In this document: one piece after another, positions 40,411 to 49,873 of the stretch | Layout: each line of letters opens with the position of its first letter | Numbering within the stretch: the first letter of the stretch is position 1 | Assembly (NCBI GenBank): GCA_949358305.1 | Contig: OX442315.1 | Span: 1,984,001-2,048,000, forward strand | DNA from: Strigamia acuminata | Taxonomy: Eukaryota > Arthropoda > Chilopoda > Geophilomorpha > Linotaeniidae | Length of the DNA stretch: 64,000 nucleotides | Direction: 5' to 3' | Notes under the pieces: model-generated | Told to the model about the DNA's origin: nothing | The model's database searches: none | The model's input: only the letters and a program-made list of their open reading frames with translations | Position numbers and translations under genes: made by a program

Positions 40411-41668
40411 GAAACTGTCAGCTCTTAAGTATAGACATAAAAGAAATATACATATACGAGTAACATTAGACTTGTTTAAATCAAAATATGAAAAAGAAAT
40501 TAGAAGAACTTTTTCATGTCACAACGATCTGTTTAACATACAACACAAATTTTTAGAATTTAAATTTAAAAATGTTAGACTTATGTACAATTTGAACACA
40601 AGGGTTTTTTTCTGGCAAACTAAATATTTTACAAAAAAACATTGGCTGGTTTGTCCTGCTATCGAATTATGTTATCATGCTGTAGAAAGTCCATTGTTTA
40701 AATCAAGATTACATTTACCAGTAAAGATTCCAAAATATTTCTTTATGAAATGTAAACAGAGCTTTAAGTATGTTTATTATAAAAAACAAGGGGTCACAGT
40801 TTACAAGAGAACTTCGACCGATTCGATCACATACTACATAGAATGTGAAAATCTAATCTCAAAAAAACAGTATTTTTATTTCTGCACGTTTCTAAAAGCT
40901 ATAAGACCAACATATATTCCAGCATTTCCTCCAGTCGCAAACATAAAGTATGAAGATATAGACTTAAGCAAAGTATTATACACGACAATTAAGTTGGATG
41001 GACAGAAACGAATTTTTTCATTTTTAAGTGCAGACCAGAATTTGAATTTTGTAATTTCCGGTAACTTTTATTGTGTGGAACAGTTTCGAAAATGCAAGGT
41101 AATAGTTGATGTATGTAACACACAACTAACTCCTGAAGAGGCTGTTCAGCATTTGTTGTTTATACGAAATCGATATGCAAATACTTTATGGCAGGAACAT
41201 AAGATAATTGTGCAATTTTTTTCTACGTCATTCATTGAAAATCATTTTAACATCTTCCAACTACAATCAGAGACTACAAAGTTACTTGGTTCTGATCTAC
41301 CTTCCGATGGAGTAATTCTCATTACAAAAACTAAAATTTTTAAGTTGAAACCAATTTCTAAAAATACAATAGACCTCATGTTTATTTCTAAGAATAGGTT
41401 TTGTGACAAGGAGGGTGTTATTTATAAGTCAAAAAAAAAATGTAAACTAAAGAAGAATTGCATTTACGAAGGGTTTTATAATCTCGGTAAATTCAATGAT
41501 TACAGAAAACGGAAAGATGAAATATTTCCATTCTTTTGTGCTTACAGAAAACGGAAAGATAAAATATTTCCCAACAATCAGAAAACTATTAAATATACAA
41601 TGGAATTATTAAAATATCCAATTTATAACAACACCTGTTTTAATCAGAATTTATTTGCTGTACCTTAA
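40397..41668 (+). CDS. LEF-4-like mRNA capping enzyme / RNA polymerase subunit
   Basis: This 423-residue protein has the guanylyltransferase nucleotidyl-lysine motif TTIKLDGQKR with K199, motif IV SDGVILIT (303-310), motif V IFKLKPI (314-320) and a motif VI-like YRKRKDKIFPN (383-393). In the N-terminal half, YYIECEN (146-152) resembles the second metal-binding strand of tunnel-type RNA triphosphatases. This two-domain arrangement and length match LEF-4, which caps late viral transcripts as part of the lefaviral polymerase. Motif VI is present twice, 14 residues apart, through a 42-bp duplication. A generic viral capping enzyme or ligase is the alternative. LEF-8- and LEF-9-like genes elsewhere in the window support the LEF-4 reading. 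Confidence 0.8.
   Translation: MRTHSKLSALKYRHKRNIHIRVTLDLFKSKYEKEIRRTFSCHNDLFNIQHKFLEFKFKNVRLMYNLNTRVFFWQTKYFTKKHWLVCPAIELCYHAVESPLFKSRLHLPVKIPKYFFMKCKQSFKYVYYKKQGVTVYKRTSTDSITYYIECENLISKKQYFYFCTFLKAIRPTYIPAFPPVANIKYEDIDLSKVLYTTIKLDGQKRIFSFLSADQNLNFVISGNFYCVEQFRKCKVIVDVCNTQLTPEEAVQHLLFIRNRYANTLWQEHKIIVQFFSTSFIENHFNIFQLQSETTKLLGSDLPSDGVILITKTKIFKLKPISKNTIDLMFISKNRFCDKEGVIYKSKKKCKLKKNCIYEGFYNLGKFNDYRKRKDEIFPFFCAYRKRKDKIFPNNQKTIKYTMELLKYPIYNNTCFNQNLFAVP
41501..41571 (+). repeat. 42-bp tandem duplication of capping motif VI
   Basis: tacagaaaacggaaagat[ga]aaatatttcc occurs at 41501 and again at 41543, in frame, with one substitution. It doubles the motif VI peptide near the C-terminus. Confidence 0.9.
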
Positions 41669-41732
41669 AGGTTCAGCTTGATTGAATTGTTTAGTTCATA
41701 GAAACAAACTGTAACAAAAAAGAACAACTGAA

Positions 41733-42208
41733 ATGGGTGTGCACGTTATCTTGATAATTGTAATGGGAACTTTTTTTTTTCATTGCTAATTCCATTTCCA
41801 TATAAACAAAAGTTATATAATTTGAGCAATGTGTGGAATAAAAATAATTCAGATGGTATTATGGTGTTTTTAGTAGATAGCACCAATGCTTTAATACGAA
41901 CAACAAATGACGATTGGTATATTCTATTATTAAATAAGAAGTTGTTTGTTATGTCGACAAACGTTACAAAAAATATTAAATATATTTGTGACGACGAACA
42001 ACAGGATGCATTTCTCATTGATTCAAGTGATGGAAGTCTAAATTATGTCTGTCTTCAATCCGTGGAATCTATTGTACGGATTTTAAATGATGACAAATAT
42101 TTATATTTTATTGAATTTCCATCTAACTGGCCACAAAATTATACAATAATTGAAGTTATAAATTTTTTAACAGTAGACAAAAAAATTATTAAAATAAAAG
42201 ATTATTAA
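41733..42208 (+). CDS. Signal-anchored viral protein, frameshifted at a T run
   Basis: The main frame (41783-42208) codes about 141 residues but has no ATG at its start. One frame over, an ATG at 41733 begins a hydrophobic signal-anchor peptide (MGVHVILIIVMGTFFF) that stops at 41787-41789. The two frames meet at a run of ten T residues (41771-41780). This suggests either a real frameshift, an assembly error in the run or slippage during expression. The mature part has no recognised motif; a small PIF-type envelope protein (PIF-6 size class) is one idea suggested only by the anchor and length. It follows the LEF-4-like gene on the same strand. Confidence 0.5.
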
Positions 42209-42881
42209 AATATCATTTCGTTCTTTTTGATTTATTTAATATGTGAACAACTCTACACAAGGGGGTTTTATTCTCTCGGCAGTCTATCTCACTGACACGT
42301 CACTGAGACTCATTACCTCGACAACAACTTAAAAATCACCTGTGGCTGCCTGTTTGGTCCAGTGGACAGCTTATATGTCGACCAAAGGAATGTGAGCAAT
42401 TCTTTCACCACAAAAGTTCACGATAATGTAATTTGGTGGTGGTCGTAAAAGACAAACCTCAACAAAATTCCAGCAGATCATCTCTCTATTGGAATAAATC
42501 CAATCCGACAATTTATAATACTACAAATTAAATTTATCTAATAAAAATAGAAAAAATGTAGTGTCAATTTTAGTCTGTTAGTCCTCTACCGTGAAAAATT
42601 AAAATGCCAAAGGAAAAATTTAAATTTAAAAAAGGGAAAAAATTTTAATTTTTATCAAAATATGGAAAATATGATATACCTTCGTAATTAATTGAGCCAA
42701 ACTTTATTTCTTTATTTTTTAATAATCCAGTGTTATTAATTATAGTTAATTATATACTCCGTAAATGTTATTTATTTAGTATTTATTTAATTTAAATAAG
42801 TGAATAATTGAATGGCCAGATAAAATAAAATATATGTCACGATAAAATTGTACACACATACTAAATATAAATTTCCCTGTT
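42209..42881. other. Spacer with host-like repeat relic
   Basis: From about 42240 to 42500 the composition is host-like with LTR-like words; after 42520 it is AT-rich. No gene is seen. Confidence 0.35.
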
Positions 42882-43754
42882 ATGAACGAAATTAAGGCTC
42901 TATTGAAATTATATAAACGTTCAGAAGAGGTCCCATGGCAAAAAAAATATAGAGAATCCCGCAAAAAGAATAGAAAAAAGTTTGATGACTGTTACGAATT
43001 GAAATTTAGACAAGTCAAAGATTATTATTATAATGTGACACCAGGTGATGCAATTGATGTTCCAATTTTAAAAATGATATGTAAGGACTCGTCGCAGTTG
43101 GCACTTGACAGTCACAAAATAACAACTATACCTAATGAACTAGATAGTACAGTCTCGACATATAGATTTACTTTTGATCGGGACAAACTAAAGCCATTTG
43201 ATTTATTTTATTTAAAGAAGGATTTGAAAATTTTTGATACTTTAGGCGACATTATAGACTGTAGATTATGTAAGGAATTTGTAATATTAATACCTAACGT
43301 AGATAAATCTGAAAGAGTAGTTTGTCGCATTAATGAATGGACGGATATAGTAAACAGTGACAAATTTGGCGGATTTAAAAATCTGTTTTGTGCAACATGT
43401 ATTCACGAAGTTGCAAAATTGTCTGGGATGTTAGCTGCGACAATAAATTATTCTAATATTTTAACTCTATACGAACGTAAATACAGTACCAGTTTAAGCA
43501 TGATATTACTTAATACATGCTTATTCAATAAAAACGAGCCCCGGTTGCGTTCTTTAACAAGAAACGGCACCAGTTCACGAAGAGAATTTCTAACTAGATC
43601 TTGTTTCGAAACGTGCAAACAGTTTTTAACAAAAGCAAAAAAAAATCGCGAAGTTGATAACCTAAATGAAAATTATGCACGAATAATTCTGCAGTTGCCA
43701 CCTCTGCTTGGATCAAATTTTAACTTTTTATCAATACGTGACATCCACGAATAA
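42882..43754 (+). CDS. Hypothetical viral protein with paired CxxC motifs, 290 aa
   Basis: This intact ORF begins with a very basic stretch (KKYRESRKKNRKKFDD, about 21-36) that could be a nuclear or nucleic-acid binding signal. Two CxxC motifs (DCRLCKEF at about 126-129 and FCATCIHE at about 170-173) with an intervening Cys suggest a zinc site. The C-terminal third is again basic. I considered LEF-5 and VP39 because both carry zinc motifs, but spacing and size do not settle it. The viral neighbourhood and AT-rich coding support a real gene. Confidence 0.5.
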   Translation: MNEIKALLKLYKRSEEVPWQKKYRESRKKNRKKFDDCYELKFRQVKDYYYNVTPGDAIDVPILKMICKDSSQLALDSHKITTIPNELDSTVSTYRFTFDRDKLKPFDLFYLKKDLKIFDTLGDIIDCRLCKEFVILIPNVDKSERVVCRINEWTDIVNSDKFGGFKNLFCATCIHEVAKLSGMLAATINYSNILTLYERKYSTSLSMILLNTCLFNKNEPRLRSLTRNGTSSRREFLTRSCFETCKQFLTKAKKNREVDNLNENYARIILQLPPLLGSNFNFLSIRDIHE

Positions 43755-43818
43755 AGTTTAGTATGAAACAATTTCCGTTAATCTGTAGTTAGGCGGCTCG
43801 TTATAAATTACTTAATGT

Positions 43819-43983
43819 CAGTGCTGGACTTAGCCGGCAGGCTCCCGGGAATTTACCGGTGGCATGTGATCCGTTGGCCCGTGGCGGGCCTACCATAACC
43901 TGTCCCTTGCCCACTGTAATCTGTCCCTGTGGCTCGGCCCATCCAGATTTCCGGGTACTAAATTTGTTCCCAGTCCAGCTCTG
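43819..43983. mobile_element. hAT-type MITE
   Basis: The ends cagtgctggact and agtccagctctg are inverted copies (11 of 12). The interior is GC-rich. The CAGTG start is typical of hAT elements. No ORF. Confidence 0.5.
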
Positions 43984-44000
43984 GACGGGAGTTCTCTTGA

Positions 44001-44527
44001 TTTCTCAAAAAGTTTTAAAGTTTGAAAAAAGTTGCTGAGTTTGGGAGTGTGTTACTCAGGTATGAAAAGATATGTTGTCTTGAAACTTGTTGAGTGTGTT
44101 GAGGAGGAGGTAAAGAAGTTGTAAAACAAGTTTGGGAAAATTCCTCTGTTTAGTTCCGGCGTTATGGTTGTTCGAAGTCAGGTGCGATTTCTCAAAAGTT
44201 TCAAAGTTCGAAAAAAGTTGCTAAGTTTGGGAGTGTCTTACTCAGGTATAAAAAGATGTGTTGTCTTGAAACTTGTTGAGTGTGTTGAGGAGGAGGTAAA
44301 GAAGTTGTAAAACAAGTTTGGGAAGATTCGTCTGTTTAGTTCCGACGTTATGGTTGTTCGAAGTCAGGTGCAATTTCTCAAAAGTTTCAAAGTTCGAAAA
44401 AAGTTGCTAGGTTTGGGAGTGTCTTACTCAGGTATGAGAAGATGTGTTGTCTTGAAACTTGTTGAGTGTGTTGAGGAGGAGGTAAAGAAGTTGTAAAACA
44501 AGGTTGGGAAAATTCCTCTGTTTAGTT
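44001..44527. repeat. 186-bp minisatellite, 2.8 copies
   Basis: Copies begin at 44001, 44188 and 44374 with tttctcaaaa and contain aagttgct[ag]agtttgggagt and gttgaggaggaggtaaagaa. Identity between copies 2 and 3 is above 95 percent. No coding frame spans them. Confidence 0.9.
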
Positions 44528-44649
44528 CATGATGAATAGTTTCAATTTTCTGTTTTAGAATAATAATCTAATTGAATATTTACGCCTTTCAAAATAAATG
44601 TAAGATTAAAATTTTTATTTCATATTACTCTAGTTAGAAGGTGAACGGT

Positions 44650-45198
44650 TTAAACAAGTTTGGACTTGTTTTCCAAACACCAGTTTTTGAAATAAATACA
44701 TTCAAGTTGTGGACAGTGTGCTATTTTTCCCTTTCTTATGTATCCATGTAAATTACACATTACATTAAAATTATTTCCGTCGTATAAATCAAGAAACTTT
44801 GGACAACCGAGCTCTTCCAGATTAAGGAAAGGAATCTCACATGCCTCTAACATGTTCTTCTCCACATTTCCTCCTTTGAATCCTATGACTTCACATCCAT
44901 ATTTCATTTTACATGTTGTATGCAAGAACTCCAATACATCACGTACTTTTGATTGAGGATAATCATGAAGATAATCTTCAAAAGCCATGCCATGAATATT
45001 TCGCGAAACCCAACTCACTTGTGTTCTAACTTTGGGTTCCAATTCGTAGAAATTTCCAACCTGAAATGTGTAGCTTCCACACGTATTGTCGAATAAAAAG
45101 GCAAAGCCAAGTTCCTTTACCAAAAACCTCTTGTTAGTGTAAAACCCATCAAAATCTACAATGCAACCAACTTGTGAAATCAAAATTGGTAGGTCCAT
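44650..45198 (-). CDS. DEDD-exonuclease-like hypothetical protein, 182 aa
   Basis: The N-terminal CIVDFDGFYTNKRFLVKELG carries a D-x-D pattern in the place where RNase H-fold exonucleases have D-x-E. The IGFKGGNVEKNML stretch followed by LGCPKFLDL, and the Cys/His-rich CNLHGYIRKGKIAHCP, are patterns I associate with a family of uncharacterised exonuclease-like proteins in invertebrate genomes and their viruses. Catalytic acid residues are only partly evident, so activity is uncertain. The gene is intact and lies in a region of host repeats just before the Copia remnant, so its origin, viral or host, is open. Confidence 0.45.
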   Translation of the reverse strand: MDLPILISQVGCIVDFDGFYTNKRFLVKELGFAFLFDNTCGSYTFQVGNFYELEPKVRTQVSWVSRNIHGMAFEDYLHDYPQSKVRDVLEFLHTTCKMKYGCEVIGFKGGNVEKNMLEACEIPFLNLEELGCPKFLDLYDGNNFNVMCNLHGYIRKGKIAHCPQLECIYFKNWCLENKSKLV

Positions 45199-45458
45199 GT
45201 TTGGAAGAGATGTTTCTTCTTTTCAATTTATCTAATTATGATTTAAAATGACTTGTAGTGATATTCATATATGAGTCGTTTTATTATTTGTATTGATTGA
45301 TTGACTAGATAAAATCTGGAAGAGTTGCAAAACATTTTGCAGTGAATTAATAATTAAATAAAATTAAATTTATTAATAATTAAATAAACAAACTCTCTAA
45401 CAAATCCCCTCTTGATATTATAATTATAAATTCATTAAAAACATCACTTATAAATTAT
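45199..45458 (-). mobile_element. Copia 3' LTR remnant
   Basis: On the minus strand a purine tract (gaggggatt) at about 45404-45412 is followed by tgttagagagtttg, the expected start of an LTR. The LTR runs through AT-rich sequence towards about 45200; its other end is not clear. Confidence 0.45.
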
Positions 45459-47685
45459 TCAAATATCACTGTTCATTAAAATGTCCATCACTTCTTTAAT
45501 TTTCACTCCGGATAAATTCTTGGTTAGGAAATTAGCGAGCTGATCTTCTCCTGGAATATGTTCAAATCCTACTTCTTGATTTTTAATCAGGTCCTTTGCA
45601 AAATGAAATCTTCGGTTTAAAAATTTAGTTCGCATCTTGTGCGTTTCTTCAGTCATTAATGACATCACATTCAAGCTGTCGCAATAAATTGTCCCCTTTC
45701 CCTTGTAATTCGTCGTGATTCAAATCCCCAATTAAATCTCTGTGCCAAATTAATTCCTGAATTCCCTCGCTAAAAGCTTCCAATTCACTTTCAGTCGTCG
45801 ATTTTGCCACAAAATTCTGTTTTTTCGACTTCCAATGAATTAAGTCTTTTCCATACAATACCAAAATTCCAGAAAACGATTTACTGCCTGGTGTCTTATC
45901 CCAGCTTGCGTCTGTAAAAACTTCCAATTCTTTTCCTTCTCTTCCGTACGTCAAACCGTATTCTGCCGTCCCTTTAAGGTAACGAATTACTCTTTTCAAT
46001 CCATCCTCGTGGATTTGCCTCGGTTCTTGGTTGTGTCGTGATAAATTTCCAAGTACGAAACTTATATCCGGTCTTGTGTGTGTAGCTAAATAGAGTAATC
46101 TACCTAATAATTCTTGGTATGCCTTCTTATCCACTTTCTTGCTTTTTTTGCATTCGCTTATGTTTTGATTTATCCATGTTGTACAATTCCAATAATTTTC
46201 GGATGTAGGCCTTCTGATGTACTATGATTTTTCCATCCGTCTGTTCCAGTTGCATTTCTAATGCAGTTTTTACATCTCCAATTGTGACTAGTTTGACTGC
46301 TTTCTTAGTTTCTCCAAAATTTTGTTTTCATAATCTATGTCACTTGTCACTGTCAATAAGTCATCCAGATGTTGTCCAATTATCATGTAATCTACTCCTA
46401 AAAATATGTAGTACAAACATTCGTCATCTCTGGATTGCTTAAATCCCATGGCTTTGAATTTTTTATCAATCAGTTCATTCCAGGTCCGTCCACTTTGTTG
46501 TAGTCCATATATGCTTCGTATCAAAAAACAAACTTGATCTTCTCTCCCCCTTTCCTTGAATCCATCGGGTTGTTCCATCCATATTTTTTCTTTCAATTTT
46601 GCGTTCAAGTACGTTGTTTTTACGTCGTTTAGTCGTGCGAGTTTTCCGTGTTTTGCCACAAACGCAAAAATAAATCTCACGGTTTCGATCCTTATTACGG
46701 ATGAATAGGTTTCCTCCACATCAACTCCATATGTTTGAAAGTATCTTGTTGCCACCAATCTAGCTCTGAATTTATCTTCCAATCCTTCCTCTTTCTCCTT
46801 GACTCTGTAAACCCATTTGCATTTTATTACTTTTTTTCTTTCAATTCGATTTTCCAATTTCCATACTCCTAAATTCTTCATTTCATCCATTTCCTTCCTC
46901 ATTGCTTCTGTCCATTTGTCTTTTTGCTCGCCGTTTATTGCTTCCTTGTAGGTTTTGGGTATTTGAATTTCATGCGTTGTCATTGTGTATCCTTTTTCTT
47001 TCAATCTTTGTGATCTTCTCACCGCTTGTTCTTGTAGTTTTTCTTCGTTCTTCTTCCCGTCTATTTGTATGTTCTCTGTGGGTTTTCTTTCGTTATTTTG
47101 TTTTTCTCCTTCGCATAGCTTTAGTCCACTTCTCAAATCGGCCATTTTTATGTCAGTTTGGAAATTTAATGCTTCCTTTGCATTTTGAAATTCCCTTCTT
47201 AATCCATTTTTTATGTGGAAAATCAATTCGGTTTCCTCCATCTTTCCTCCAGCTTGAAAAAAACACTGTCTGAGTCTCTGCGCTCTGTTGAAATACTCAT
47301 CAACGGTTTCATTTTTGTTCATTTTGATGTGTGTGGCTTCATGGCGTGCATCTAATTTGGTTCTCTCAGCGGTGCTCTGCATGTCTGTTTTTATTTGTTC
47401 CCATAATGTTTTTGCATTCCGTTCATACATGTAAATCATTTGTTTAGACTCACACATGTTATCAATCATTATCATCTTGGCTTTGGCATTCTTATCATCA
47501 TATGCATTCCACTTCTTGTCAACATCATCTCCTTTCACCTGACGTTTAGGTGGTTCATCCTCTAATATAACACTTTTCCATATTTTTTTGCCTCTTAATC
47601 TGTCCTCCAATCTGCATGCCCACAAAGCATAGTTGATATCGGTGAAAGCGGAAATTCCTCCTCTATTGTAGTTTGGTGGCGCCAT
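45459..47685 (-). pseudogene. Copia retrotransposon, gag joined to RT, decayed
   Basis: The longest piece (46288-47685, 465 codons) begins with a Copia gag (NYALWACRLEDRL; TVDEYFNRAQRLRQ) and passes directly into reverse transcriptase (WTEAMRKEMDEMKNLGVWKL; YLNAKLKEKIWMEQPDGF). Protease and integrase are missing, so gag and RT are joined by an internal deletion. The RT active site, usually YVDD, reads HLDD. After a frameshift, RNase H follows (45649-46134: LGRLLYLATHTRPDI, DASWDKTPGSKSFSG) and a last part at 45459-45674. The element cannot move on its own. Confidence 0.9.
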
Positions 47686-49550
47686 ATTGTGATCGGAATC
47701 GCTACTACTGCTTTTACTTAACGTACTGTTTTGTGTGTTTCTGTTTCACTGCTTTCTGTGTTTTCTTCTTCACTGCTCTCTGCGTTTTCTTCTTCACTGC
47801 TTTCCGTGTTGTCTTCTTCACTGCTTGGAGGTTTGATATTCTCCTTTCATATTCCTTGTTGTTTCCAAAAATTCATCCGCACGCATGTATACTCTTCGCA
47901 CTGTTTGGTTTCGGTTTTCATACCGTCTCTCAAAATGTTTTTCTATCCACTTCTCAGTACGATGAGCACAGTTGTCTTCAACAACAGCATGCGAGACGCA
48001 CATCAAATGCTGCTAAGAATGTTCGCAGGATTCTGATGAATTATTTCAACAGCAGTGACGGATCATTGTCATAGCAGTGGTCAATCAACAAATAAGAAAT
48101 GAAACAAGCAATTGTATTGTGATCGGTTCATGTATGTGTAAAGTTTGTTTTATAAAACATTACCAGGACTAAATTAATTAATTATAAATAATTAATTAAT
48201 TTTATTAATAAATATACAAAAATTTGAAAAACTAGTTTTAAGTTATTTATTTTTACATGTTACGGTACAAAGACTAAAGAAAACACTTTTTAAATTATTC
48301 TGGAACTTCAAATTCCAACACTTGGGTATTCTGCATCTCATGTTGATTCACTGCTTCGATCGCCATTTGCATATACTTTGAAATCAATTGCTGCCAGCTG
48401 AAACTCAGGCAGGCGCAGCAATAGTGATTCCAAAAATGCAAAGGCACGAAAGAGTAGTGTGTGTGCTGGTGGGTTGTTATGGAGAAGCCCCCTTCGTGCC
48501 AACACTTCACTGAACTGGGTCATAACACCAGTGAATGCTATTGCTGTATCATCGGGAAGAACTGCTGGTGTGGTCCTAGTAGTTGAACTTTTTTGTCTGC
48601 ACATCTGTAATGTAAACAAACAAACATAAACATAAAAGTCTTTGACTATAATCCAGAATAAGTCCAGCTCTCACAGTCAGTGGGTGGTGAGGGCTGACTA
48701 CAACAGGTGTGAAGTTTATACTTGTACATAATTCAATGGAATTATGTAGTAAACTAAATAAACATTAATAGTCATATTAAAAGTATTTAATATCTACTGA
48801 AACAATATTATTTAATATATAAATGTATATTTATATATTAAATCCACTAGAAAAGTTTGAAATTTGAAATTACCGCTAAAACATACTAACGCCATCTATT
48901 GGCAGAATAATCGTTTTACTAACGTGTATGACAGTGTAACCGTCACAGACTAAATATTAAATTTTCATCTATATTAGATTGATGCTTTTGCAATTAATTG
49001 ATAGACAAAAAGATCATTAGACTCACACCCATGCCTCCTGTATTGATTACCTTTATCTGGTGATTTTATTTGATTGTTATTTTATACAATTATTTATTCG
49101 TATGACCAACTGTTGTTCATCTTTACTTCTCTACTCTGATTCTTAGGAAATCGTATTAAATCATTTTCAATTAAAGCAATATATTTTCTGTGTCTAAATG
49201 AAGATTTCAATTATATTTACTGAAAAACAGATAAAGGAAAATAAAAATAATAATTAAATCAATTCACTGATCCATTTTTTATTAATTTATCGGCGAAAAC
49301 ATTTAATACCTGTATTGCTCTATTGTCTTTTTCTTTGTCTACTCTAAAAAAAAATTCTTATGTGTGATGTGATTTTTTTTTATTTATTTCAATTCTACTG
49401 TATTTATCAACACCAGCAACATCGTATGAAAGCATTACTAGAGACATTCTTGTGTTCGTTGGGGTCAATGTTCATCTCCGTTTCTTATGGAAGTGTATAT
49501 TTGTTTATCAATCGCTTGAAATAACCTTAATTTTCTCAACGCGAAACAAT
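47686..49550. other. Mixed spacer with small repeats and possible exon relics
   Basis: A 24-bp repeat (47735-47829, about four copies) codes an acidic SSEEENTE-type octapeptide on the minus strand. Two minus-strand open stretches (47818-48006, 48295-48619) look protein-like and could be decayed host exons, but neither is complete and I recognise neither. From 48620 to 49550 the DNA is AT-rich without a gene. Confidence 0.35.
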
Positions 49551-49700
49551 TATACTCTTTCCACACTCAAGAGTGACCCTGGAAGCTCGGCTCCCATTGG
49601 CCGAGCTATATAACTTGTGTAGCAGTAGTTGCATTGCAGTTCTAATTGGCCAATGAGAGCCCGGCTTCCAGGGTCACTCTTGAGTGTGGAAAGAGTATAG
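49551..49700. mobile_element. Hairpin MITE with 52-bp arms upstream of the recombinase gene
   Basis: The left arm tatactctttccacactcaa and onward to about 49602 is an almost perfect inverted copy of 49648-49700. The spacer is only about 45 bp. It shares the core cccattggcc[ag]agc word with the element at 35679-35891. No ORF. Confidence 0.75.
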
Positions 49701-49873
49701 ATAGGTTTGATAGATTTCCCTATCTTCGTACAAGTTTCGGAACTACTGTTAGGATCAGATCATTTTAAGCAAAATCGTAAGTTTAACTTTATATATATAA
49801 AAAATATAACAATTTACGAATCGGTATATGCTACGAAATCTATACATTTATAGAAAAATATTTTTTAAAAAAA

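Noticed and set aside
42882-43754. Assignment as LEF-5 or VP39
   Set aside because: CxxC spacing does not match the TFIIS-like ribbon of LEF-5, and no further VP39 feature is visible; left as hypothetical.
48295-48619. Possible host exon
   Set aside because: Two overlapping frames each look partly protein-like, but no complete domain or consistent splice phase could be set.
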